Position numbers and translations under genes: made by a program
Source of the DNA: Tagetes erecta
Lineage: Eukaryota; Streptophyta; Magnoliopsida; Asterales; Asteraceae
DNA: 64,000 nt
Direction of reading: 5' to 3'
Assembly (NCBI GenBank): GCA_030867185.1
Contig: CM061488.1
Location: forward strand, 52,965,119-53,029,118
Part shown: positions 53,977 through 64,000 of the stretch, one piece after another
Numbering within the stretch: the stretch's first letter is position 1
Layout: each line of letters starts with the position of its first letter
Notes under the pieces: model-generated
Databases searched by the model: none
What the model was told of the DNA's origin: nothing
What the model saw: only the letters and a program-made list of their open reading frames with translations

Positions 53977-56006
53977 AATTCGTGAGAGTCCTTTGAACAT
54001 CGTACGACTAGTTAGGACATCTTAAGACTTTGTATGCCATATTAGAACCTTGAAGACCACGTTTGTATAACGTAGGACGCCTTAAAAAACCTAACAACAG
54101 CGTACGAAACCATAAATCTCCATAATAAACCTAATGAATTCGTCCGAGTCCTTTGAACATTGTAAGATGACTCGGGACTTGTTACGACTTTGTATGCGAC
54201 ACTAGCAACATAAAAAGCAATTTCGAATAATGTCGGGAGCATTACAACTTCTAAGAGCACCCTACATCACCGTACGAAACATTAAAACTCCATAATAAAC
54301 CTAATGAATTCGTCCGAGTCATTTAAATATCGTACAACAATTTAGAATATCTTACGACATTGTATGCCACATTAGCACCTTCAAAAGCATGTTAGTATAA
54401 TGTACGACACCTTACAACTCCTAACGACACATTACAGTACCGTACGTAAACTTAAAACTCCATAATAAACCTAATGAATTCGTCCGAGTCCTTTAAACAT
54501 CGTACGACAACTTAAGACATCTTACTACTCTTCATGCCACATTAGCAACTCGAAAAGAACATTAGTATGATCTAGGACGCCTTACAGCTCCTAAGAACAC
54601 TTTACATCACCTTAGGAAACCTTAAAACTCCATAATACACCTAATGAATTCGTGAGAGTCCTTTGAACATCGTACGACTAGGTAGGACATCTAAAGACTC
54701 TGTATGCCATATTAGAACCTTGAAGACCACGTTTGTATAACGTTGGACCCCTTAAAAAACCTAACAACACCTTACAACAGCGTACGAAACCATAAATCTC
54801 AATAATAAACCTAATGAATTCGTGCGAGTCCTTTGAACATCGTAAGACAACTTGGGACTTGTTACGACTCTTAATGCGACACTAGCAACATAAAAAGCAA
54901 TTTCGAATAATGTCGGGAGCATTACAACTTCTAAGAGCACCCTACATCACCGTACGAAACATTAAAACTCCATAATAAACCTAATGAATTCGTCCGAGTC
55001 ATTTGAACATCGTACAACAATTTAGAATATCTTACGACATTGTATGCCACATTAGCACCTTCAAAAGCATGTTAGTATAATGTACGACACCTTACAACTC
55101 CTAACAACACATTACAGTACCGTACGTAAACTTAAAACTCCATAATAAACCTAATGAATTCGTCCGAGTCCTTTAAACATCGTACGACAACTTAAGACAT
55201 CTTACTACTCTTCATGCCACATTAGCAACTCGAAAAGAACATTAGTATGATCTAGGACGCCTTACAGCTCCTAAGAACACTTTACATCACCTTAGGAAAC
55301 CTTAAAACTCCATAATACACCTAATGAATTCATGAGAGTCCTTTGAACATCGTACGACTAGTTAGGACATCTTAAGACTCTGTATGCCATATTAGAACCT
55401 TGAAGAGCACGTTTGTATAACGTTGGACACCTTAAAAAACCTAACAACACCTTACAACAGCGTACGAAACCATAAATCTCAATAATAAACCTAATGAATT
55501 CGTCCGAGTCCTTTGAACATCGTAAGACAACTCGGGACTTGTTACGACTCTGTATGCGACACTAGCAACATAAAAAGCAATTTCGAATAATGTCGGACGC
55601 ATTACAACTTCTAAGAGCACCCTACATCACCGTACGAAACATTAAAACTCCATAATAAACCTAATGAATTCGTCCGAGTCATTTGAACATCATACAACAA
55701 TTAAGAATATTTTACGACATTGTATGCCACATTAGCACCTTCAAAAGCATGTTAGTATAATGTACGACACCTTACAACTCCTAACAACACATTACAATAC
55801 CGTACGTAAACTTAAAACTCCATAATAAACCTAATGAATTCGTCCGAGTCTTTTAAACATCGTACGACAACTTAAGACATCTTACTACTCTTCATGCCAC
55901 ATTAGCAACTCAAAAAGAACATTAGTATGATCTAGGACGCCTTACAGCTCCTAAGAACACTTTACATCACGTTAGGAAACCTTAAAACTCCATAATACAC
56001 CTAATG
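53977..56006 (+). repeat. 2030-bp higher-order unit
   Basis: A at 53977 (deleted form), 54647 and 55327. The third tetramer has GTTGGACACC and an unusual C (CATCATACAACAATTAAG) that resembles the T2-type C. Confidence 0.9.
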
Positions 56007-58716
56007 AATTCGTGAGAGTCCTTTGAACATCGTACGACTAGTTAGGACATCTTAAGACTTTGTATGCCATATTAGAACCTTGAAGACCACGTTTGTATAA
56101 CGTAGGACGCCTTAAAAAACCTAACAACAGCGTACGAAACCATAAATCTCCATAATAAACCTAATGAATTCGTCCGAGTCCTTTGAACATTGTAAGATGA
56201 CTCGGGACTTGTTACGACTTTGTATGCGACACTAGCAACATAAAAAGCAATTTCGAATAATGTCGGGAGCATTACAACTTCTAAGAGCACCCTACATCAC
56301 CGTACGAAACATTAAAACTCCATAATAAACCTAATGAATTCGTCCGAGTCATTTAAATATCGTACAACAATTTAGAATATCTTACGACATTGTATGCCAC
56401 ATTAGCACCTTCAAAAGCATGTTAGTATAATGTACGACACCTTACAACTCCTAACGACACATTACAGTACCGTACGTAAACTTAAAACTCCATAATAAAC
56501 CTAATGAATTCGTCCGAGTCCTTTAAACATCGTACGACAACTTAAGACATCTTACTACTCTTCATGCCACATTAGCAACTCGAAAAGAACATTAGTATGA
56601 TCTAGGACGCCTTACAGCTCCTAAGAACACTTTACATCACCTTAGGAAACCTTAAAACTCCATAATACACCTAATGAATTCGTGAGAGTCCTTTGAACAT
56701 CGTACGACTAGGTAGGACATCTAAAGACTCTGTATGCCATATTAGAACCTTGAAGACCACGTTTGTATAACGTTGGACCCCTTAAAAAACCTAACAACAC
56801 CTTACAACAGCGTACGAAACCATAAATCTCAATAATAAACCTAATGAATTCGTGCGAGTCCTTTGAACATCGTAAGACAACTTGGGACTTGTTACGACTC
56901 TTAATGCGACACTAGCAACATAAAAAGCAATTTCGAATAATGTCGGGAGCATTACAACTTCTAAGAGCACCCTACATCACCGTACGAAACATTAAAACTC
57001 CATAATAAACCTAATGAATTCGTCCGAGTCATTTGAACATCGTACAACAATTTAGAATATCTTACGACATTGTATGCCACATTAGCACCTTCAAAAGCAT
57101 GTTAGTATAATGTACGACACCTTACAACTCCTAACAACACATTACAGTACCGTACGTAAACTTAAAACTCCATAATAAACCTAATGAATTCGTCCGAGTC
57201 CTTTAAACATCGTACGACAACTTAAGACATCTTACTACTCTTCATGCCACATTAGCAACTCGAAAAGAACATTAGTATGATCTAGGACGCCTTACAGCTC
57301 CTAAGAACACTTTACATCACCTTAGGAAACCTTAAAACTCCATAATACACCTAATGAATTCATGAGAGTCCTTTGAACATCGTACGACTAGTTAGGACAT
57401 CTTAAGACTCTGTATGCCATATTAGAACCTTGAAGAGCACGTTTGTATAACGTTGGACCCCTTAAAAAACCTAACAACACCTTACAATAGCGTACGAAAC
57501 CATAAATCTCAATAATAAACCTAATGAATTCGTCCGAGTCCTTTGAACATCGTAAGACAACTCGGGACTTGTTACGACTCTGTATGCGACACTAGCAACA
57601 TAAAAAGCAATTTCGAATCATGTCGGACGCATTACAACTTCTAAGAGCACCCTACATCACCGTACGAAACATTAAAACTCCATAATAAACCTAATGAATT
57701 CGTCCGAGTCATTTGAACATTGTACAACAATTTAGAATATCTTACGACATTGTATGCCACATTAGCACCTTCAAAAGCATGTTAGTATAATGTACGACAC
57801 CTTACAACTCCTAACAACACATTACAATACCGTACGTAAACTTAAAACTCCATAATTAACCTAATGAATTCCTCCGAGTCCTTTAAACATCGTACGACAA
57901 CTTAAGACATCTTACTACTCTTCATGCCACATTAGCAACTCGAAAAGAACATTAGTATGATCTAGGACGCCTTACAGGTCCTAAGAACACTTTACATCAC
58001 CTTAGGAAACCTTAAAACTCCATAATACACCTAATGAATTCAGTAGAGTCCTTTGAACATCGTACGACTAGTTAGGACATCTTAAGACTCTGTATGCCAT
58101 ATTAGAACCTTGAAGAGCACGTTTGTATAACGTTGGACACCTTAAAAAACCTAACAACACCTTACAACAGCGTACGAAACCATAAATCTCAATAATAAAC
58201 CTAATGAATTCGTCCGAGTCCTTTGAACATCGTAAGACAACTCGGGACTTGTTACGACTCTGTATGCGACACTAGCAACATAAAAAGCAATTTCGAATAA
58301 TGTCGGACGCATTACAACTTCTAAGAGCACCCTACATCACCGTACGAAACATTAAAACTCCATAATAAACCTAATGAATTCGTCCGAGTCATTTGAACAT
58401 TGTACAACAATTTAGAATATCTTACGACATTGTATGCCACATTAGCACCTTCAAAAGCATGTTAGTATAATGTACGACACCTTACAACTCCTAACAACAC
58501 ATTACAATACCGTACGTAAACTTAAAACTCCATAATAAACCTAATGAATTCGTCCGAGTCCTTTAAACATCGTACGACAACTTAAGACATCTTACTACTC
58601 TTCATGCCACATTAGCAACTCAAAAAGAACATTAGTATGATCTAGGACGCCTTACAGCTCCTAAGAACACTTTACATCACGTTAGGAAACCTTAAAACTC
58701 CATAATACACCTAATG
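56007..58716 (+). repeat. 2710-bp higher-order unit (4 tetramers)
   Basis: A at 56007 (deleted form), 56677, 57357 and 58037. The last opens AATTCAGTAGAG, a local change of AATTCATGAGAG. Two T3-type tetramers stand in a row. Confidence 0.9.
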
Positions 58717-60066
58717 AATTCGTGAGAGTCCTTTGAACATCGTACGACTAGTTAGGACATCTTAAGACTTTGTATGCCATATTAGAACCTTGAAGACCAC
58801 GTTTGTATAACGTAGGACGCCTTAAAAAACCTAACAACAGCGTACGAAACCATAAATCTCCATAATAAACCTAATGAATTCGTCCGAGTCCTTTGAACAT
58901 TGTAAGATGACTCGGGACTTGTTACGACTTTGTATGCGACACTAGCAACATAAAAAGCAATTTCGAATAATGTCGGGAGCATTACAACTTCTAAGAGCAC
59001 CCTACATCACCGTACGAAACATTAAAACTCCATAATAAACCTAATGAATTCGTCCGAGTCATTTAAATATCGTACAACAATTTAGAATATCTTACGACAT
59101 TGTATGCCACATTAGCACCTTCAAAAGCATGTTAGTATAATGTACGACACCTTACAACTCCTAACGACACATTACAGTACCGTACGTAAACTTAAAACTC
59201 CATAATAAACCTAATGAATTCGTCCGAGTCCTTTAAACATCGTACGACAACTTAAGACATCTTACTACTCTTCATGCCACATTAGCAACTCGAAAAGAAC
59301 ATTAGTATGATCTAGGACGCCTTACAGCTCCTAAGAACACTTTACATCACCTTAGGAAACCTTAAAACTCCATAATACACCTAATGAATTCGTGAGAGTC
59401 CTTTGAACATCGTACGACTAGGTAGGACATCTAAAGACTCTGTATGCCATATTAGAACCTTGAAGACCACGTTTGTATAACGTTGGACCCCTTAAAAAAC
59501 CTAACAACACCTTACAACAGCGTACGAAACCATAAATCTCAATAATAAACCTAATGAATTCGTGCGAGTCCTTTGAACATCGTAAGACAACTTGGGACTT
59601 GTTACGACTCTTAATGCGACACTAGCAACATAAAAAGCAATTTCGAATAATGTCGGACGCGTTACAACTACTTAGAGCATCCTACATCACCGTACAAAAC
59701 ATTAAAACTCCATAATAAACCTAATGAATTCGTCCGAGTCATTTGAACATTGTACAACAATTTAGAATATCTTACGACATTGTATGCCACATTAGCACCT
59801 TCAAAAGCATGTTAGTAAAATGTACGACACCTTACAACTCGTAACAACACATTACAATACCGTACGTAAACTTAAAACTCCATAATAAACCTAATGAATT
59901 CGTCCGAGTCCTTTAAACATCGTACGACAACTTAAGACATCTTACTACTCTTCATGCCACATTAGCAACTCAAAAAGAACATTAGTATGATCTATGACGC
60001 CTTACAGCTCCTAAGAACACTTTACATCACGTTAGGAAACCTTAAAACTCCATAATACACCTAATG
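58717..60066 (+). repeat. 1350-bp higher-order unit (T1 + T2)
   Basis: A at 58717 (deleted form) and 59387. The T3-type tetramer is missing; the array beyond this point is dimeric. The second tetramer shows GCATCCTAC and CTATGACGCC, both passed to the following units. Confidence 0.9.
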
Positions 60067-61413
60067 AATTCGTGAGAGTCCTTTGAACATCGTACGACTA
60101 GTTAGGACATCTTAAGACTCTGTATGCCATATTAGAACCTTGAAGACCACGTTTGTATAACGTAGGACGCCTTAAAAAACCTAACAACAGCGTACGAAAC
60201 CATAAATCTCCATAATAAACCTAATGAATTCGTCCGAGTCCTTTGAACATTGTAAGATAACTCGGGACTTGTTACGACTTTGTATGCGACACTAGCAACA
60301 TAAAAAGCAATTTCGAATAATGTCGGGAGCATTACAACTTCTAAGAGCACCCTACATCACCGTACGAAACATTAAAACTCCATAATAAACCTAATGAATT
60401 CGTCCGAGTCATTTAAATATCGTACAACAATTTAGAATATCTTACGACATTGTATGCCACATTAGCACCTTCAAAAGCATGTTAGTATAATGTACGACAC
60501 CTTACAACTCCTAACAACACATTACAGTACCGTACGTAAACTTAAAACTCCATAATAAACCTAATGAATTCGTCCGAGTCCTTTAAACATCGTACGACAA
60601 CTTAAGACATCTTACTACTCTTCATGCCACATTAGCAACTCGAAAAGAACATTAGTATGATCTAGGACGCCTTACAGCTAAGAACACTTTACATCACCTT
60701 AGGAAACCTTAAAACTCCATAATACACCTAATGAATTCATGAGAGTCCTTTGAACATCGTACGACTAGGTAGGACATCTAAAGACTCTGTATGCCATATT
60801 AGAACCTTGAAGACCACGTTTGTATAACGTTGGACCCCTTAAAAAACCTAACAACACCTTACAACAGCGTACGAAACCATAAATCTCAATAATAAACCTA
60901 ATGAATTCGTGCGAGTCCTTTGAACATCGTAAGACAACTTGGGACTTGTTACGACTCTTAATGCGACACTAGCAACATAAAAAGCAATTTCGAATAATGT
61001 CGGACGCGTTACAACTACTTAGAGCATCCTACATCACCGTACAAAACATTAAAACTCCATAATAAACCTAATGAATTCGTCCGAGTCATTTGAACATCGT
61101 ACAACAATTAAGAATATTTTACGACATTGTATGCCACATTAGCACCTTCAAAAGCATGTTAGTATAATGTACGACACCTTACAACTCGTAACAACACATT
61201 ACAATACCGTACGTAAACTTAAAACTCCATAATAAACCTAATGAATTCGTCCGAGTCCTTTAAACATCGTACGACAACTTAAGACATCTTACTACTCTTC
61301 ATGCCACATTAGCAACTCAAAAAGAACATTAGTATGATCTATGACGCCTTACAGCTCCTAAGAACACTTTACATCACGTTAGGAAACCTTAAAACTCCAT
61401 AATACACCTAATG
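60067..61413 (+). repeat. 1347-bp higher-order unit, copy 1
   Basis: A at 60067 (deleted form) and 60734. Its first D (60567-60733) is 167 bp because CAGCTCCTAAG has become CAGCTAAG, a 3-bp loss. Confidence 0.91.
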
Positions 61414-62760
61414 AATTCGTGAGAGTCCTTTGAACATCGTACGACTAGTTAGGACATCTTAAGACTCTGTATGCCATATTAGAACCTTGAAGACCACGTT
61501 TGTATAACGTAGGACGCCTTAAAAAACCTAACAACAGCGTACGAAACCATAAATCTCCATAATAAACCTAATGAATTCGTCCGAGTCCTTTGAACATTGT
61601 AAGATAACTCGGGACTTGTTACGACTTTGTATGCGACACTAGCAACATAAAAAGCAATTTCGAATAATGTCGGGAGCATTACAACTTCTAAGAGCACCCT
61701 ACATCACCGTACGAAACATTAAAACTCCATAATAAACCTAATGAATTCGTCCGAGTCATTTAAATATCGTACAACAATTTAGAATATCTTACGACATTGT
61801 ATGCCACATTAGCACCTTCAAAAGCATGTTAGTATAATGTACGACACCTTACAACTCCTAACAACACATTACAGTACCGTACGTAAACTTAAAACTCCAT
61901 AATAAACCTAATGAATTCGTCCGAGTCCTTTAAACATCGTACGACAACTTAAGACATCTTACTACTCTTCATGCCACATTAGCAACTCGAAAAGAACATT
62001 AGTATGATCTAGGACGCCTTACAGCTAAGAACACTTTACATCACCTTAGGAAACCTTAAAACTCCATAATACACCTAATGAATTCATGAGAGTCCTTTGA
62101 ACATCGTACGACTAGGTAGGACATCTAAAGACTCTGTATGCCATATTAGAACCTTGAAGACCACGTTTGTATAACGTTGGACCCCTTAAAAAACCTAACA
62201 ACACCTTACAACAGCGTACGAAACCATAAATCTCAATAATAAACCTAATGAATTCGTGCGAGTCCTTTGAACATCGTAAGACAACTTGGGACTTGTTACG
62301 ACTCTTAATGCGACACTAGCAACATAAAAAGCAATTTCGAATAATGTCGGACGCGTTACAACTACTTAGAGCATCCTACATCACCGTACAAAACATTAAA
62401 ACTCCATAATAAACCTAATGAATTCGTCCGAGTCATTTGAACATCGTACAACAATTAAGAATATTTTACGACATTGTATGCCACATTAGCACCTTCAAAA
62501 GCATGTTAGTATAATGTACGACACCTTACAACTCGTAACAACACATTACAATACCGTACGTAAACTTAAAACTCCATAATAAACCTAATGAATTCGTCCG
62601 AGTCCTTTAAACATCGTACGACAACTTAAGACATCTTACTACTCTTCATGCCACATTAGCAACTCAAAAAGAACATTAGTATGATCTAGGACGCCTTACA
62701 GCTCCTAAGAACACTTTACATCACGTTAGGAAACCTTAAAACTCCATAATACACCTAATG
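61414..62760 (+). repeat. 1347-bp higher-order unit, copy 2
   Basis: A at 61414 (deleted form) and 62081. Same 3-bp loss in D 61914-62080, same GCATCCTAC. Confidence 0.91.
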
Positions 62761-64000
62761 AATTCGTGAGAGTCCTTTGAACATCGTACGACTAGTTAGG
62801 ACATCTTAAGACTCTGTATGCCATATTAGAACCTTGAAGACCACGTTTGTATAACGTAGGATGCCTTAAAAAACCTAACAACAGCGTACGAAACCATAAA
62901 TCTCCATAATAAACCTAATGAATTCGTCCGAGTCCTTTGAACATTGTAAGATAACTCGGGACTTGTTACGACTTTGTATGCGACACTAGCAACATAAAAA
63001 GCAATTTCGAATAATGTCGGGAGCATTACAACTTCTAAGAGCACCCTACATCACCGTACGAAACATTAAAACTCCATAATAAACCTAATGAATTCGTCCG
63101 AGTCATTTAAATATCGTACAACAATTTAGAATATCTTACGACATTGTATGCCACATTAGCACCTTCAAAAGCATGTTAGTATAATGTACGACACCTTACA
63201 ACTCCTAACAACACATTACAGTACCGTACGTAAACTTAAAACTCCATAATAAACCTAATGAATTCGTCCGAGTCCTTTAAACATCGTACGACAACTTAAG
63301 ACATCTTACTACTCTTCATGCCACATTAGCAACTCGAAAAGAACATTAGTATGATCTAGGACGCCTTACAGCTAAGAACACTTTACATCACCTTAGGAAA
63401 CCTTAAAACTCCATAATACACCTAATGAATTCATGAGAGTCCTTTGAACATCGTACGACTAGGTAGGACATCTAAAGACTCTGTATGCCATATTAGAACC
63501 TTGAAGACCACGTTTGTATAACGTTGGACCCCTTAAAAAACCTAACAACACCTTACAACAGCGTACGAAACCATAAATCTCAATAATAAACCTAATGAAT
63601 TCGTGCGAGTCCTTTGAACATCGTAAGACAACTTGGGACTTGTTACGACTCTTAATGCGACACTAGCAACATAAAAAGCAATTTCGAATAATGTCGGACG
63701 CGTTACAACTACTTAGAGCATCCTACATCACCGTACAAAACATTAAAACTCCATAATAAACCTAATGAATTCGTCCGAGTCATTTGAACATCGTACAACA
63801 ATTAAGAATATTTTACGACATTGTATGCCACATTAGCACCTTCAAAAGCATGTTAGTATAATGTACGACACCTTACAACTCGTAACAACACATTACAATA
63901 CCGTACGTAAACTTAAAACTCCATAATAAACCTAATGAATTCGTCCGAGTCCTTTAAACATCGTACGACAACTTAAGACATCTTACTACTCTTCATGCCA
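62761..64000 (+). repeat. 1347-bp higher-order unit, copy 3, cut by window end
   Basis: A at 62761 (deleted form) and 63428; the last D starts at 63938 and is cut after 63 bases. The 3-bp loss recurs in D 63261-63427. New change TAGGATGCC in the first A. Confidence 0.9.

Larger units (their letters stand above)
1..64000 (+). repeat. 170-bp satellite DNA array, single orientation, gene-free
   Basis: Monomers are counted here from the conserved AATTCG. In the first kilobases they start at 11, 181, 351, 521, 691, 861, 1030, 1200 and 1370, a 170-bp step broken only by small indels. The same register was followed to the last partial monomer at 63938-64000. Four monomer types recur in fixed order. 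No stretch falls outside the pattern, no monomer is inverted, and no inserted element or unique spacer is seen. One left-type A monomer (11-180) has 66 G+C of 170 (39%). Most monomers carry one EcoRI site (GAATTC) at their start. Family knowledge: plant centromeric satellites are commonly 150-180 bp, but identity and chromosomal location cannot be proved from sequence alone. The array continues beyond both window ends. Confidence 0.97.
18980..64000 (+). repeat. Right subarray: strict A-B-C-D tetramers
   Basis: From the A monomer at 19395 there are 65 complete tetramers plus a partial one at 63428-64000. Most are 680 bp; those whose A monomer lacks one decamer are 670 bp. Right-type marks are A monomers starting AATTCGTGAG or AATTCATGAG, B monomers with TGTCGG, C monomers with GTACAACAATT, and D monomers with GACAACTTAAGACATC, AACTCGAAAAGAAC and CACCTTAGG or CACGTTAGG. 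The 510-bp trimers of the left side are absent. Confidence 0.92.

Noticed and set aside
1..64000. Tandem-repeat protein gene
   Set aside because: A 170-bp period is not a multiple of 3, so consecutive monomers are read in different frames and stops follow quickly on both strands.
1..64000. CRISPR array
   Set aside because: The regular spacing is of whole satellite monomers; there are no unique spacers, no short palindromic repeat unit and no cas genes.
1..64000. Transposons, rRNA, tRNA or other embedded elements
   Set aside because: The 170-bp register can be followed from end to end with indels of only 1, 3, 10 and 47 bp, leaving no room for an insertion.
1..64000. Naming the source species or satellite family
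   Set aside because: The monomer does not match any satellite I can recall with confidence; a database search would be needed.

Overview
The whole 64-kb window is one uninterrupted satellite DNA array. Every stretch I checked on the + strand resolves into head-to-tail monomers of about 170 bp in a single orientation. I see no gene, RNA gene, transposon, CRISPR array or unique sequence. The layout (monomers near nucleosome length, four monomer types in fixed order, higher-order repeats, near-identical neighbouring copies) is that of a eukaryotic, most likely plant, centromeric or heterochromatic satellite. I do not recognise the family or species, and other eukaryotes with such satellites are not excluded.

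The repeat is nested at several scales. (1) Each 170-bp monomer divides into 17 decamers with a degenerate consensus close to ACNNCNTANR, so TA steps tend to recur every 10 bp. (2) Four monomer types, called A, B, C and D here, share the edges and differ in the middle. (3) A-B-C-D makes a 680-bp unit. (4) Sets of two, three or more tetramers form larger units of 1350, 2030, 2710 bp and so on, each marked by one A monomer that has lost exactly one decamer.

Left subarray (1 to about 18.95 kb): tetramers are mixed with A-B-C trimers (510 bp), and there are three copies of an A-A'-B-C variant. Copies are older and more diverged, with patchy duplications of 1359, 1872, 3061 and 5271 bp. Transition (about 17.5-19.4 kb): an intermediate D monomer, then a chimeric B monomer whose first half is left-type and second half right-type. 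Right subarray (about 18.98-64 kb): strict A-B-C-D with 65 complete tetramers and a partial 66th. Irregular units lie at 19.4-37.7 kb, including a 47-bp templated insertion near 30.1 kb. A very homogeneous 2030-bp array lies at 35.7-58.7 kb, where one adjacent pair differs at 3 of 2030 positions. A 1347-bp unit runs off the right edge. The array continues past both ends of the window.

No coding is expected: 170 is not a multiple of 3, so any frame meets stops within a monomer or two. The recurring 72-residue minus-strand reading frame is a by-product of the one-decamer deletion. The points that deserve follow-up are the decamer ancestry and its 10-bp phasing, the conserved box spanning the monomer edges, the marker deletion that was amplified 21 times, and the sharp boundary between an older and a younger subarray.
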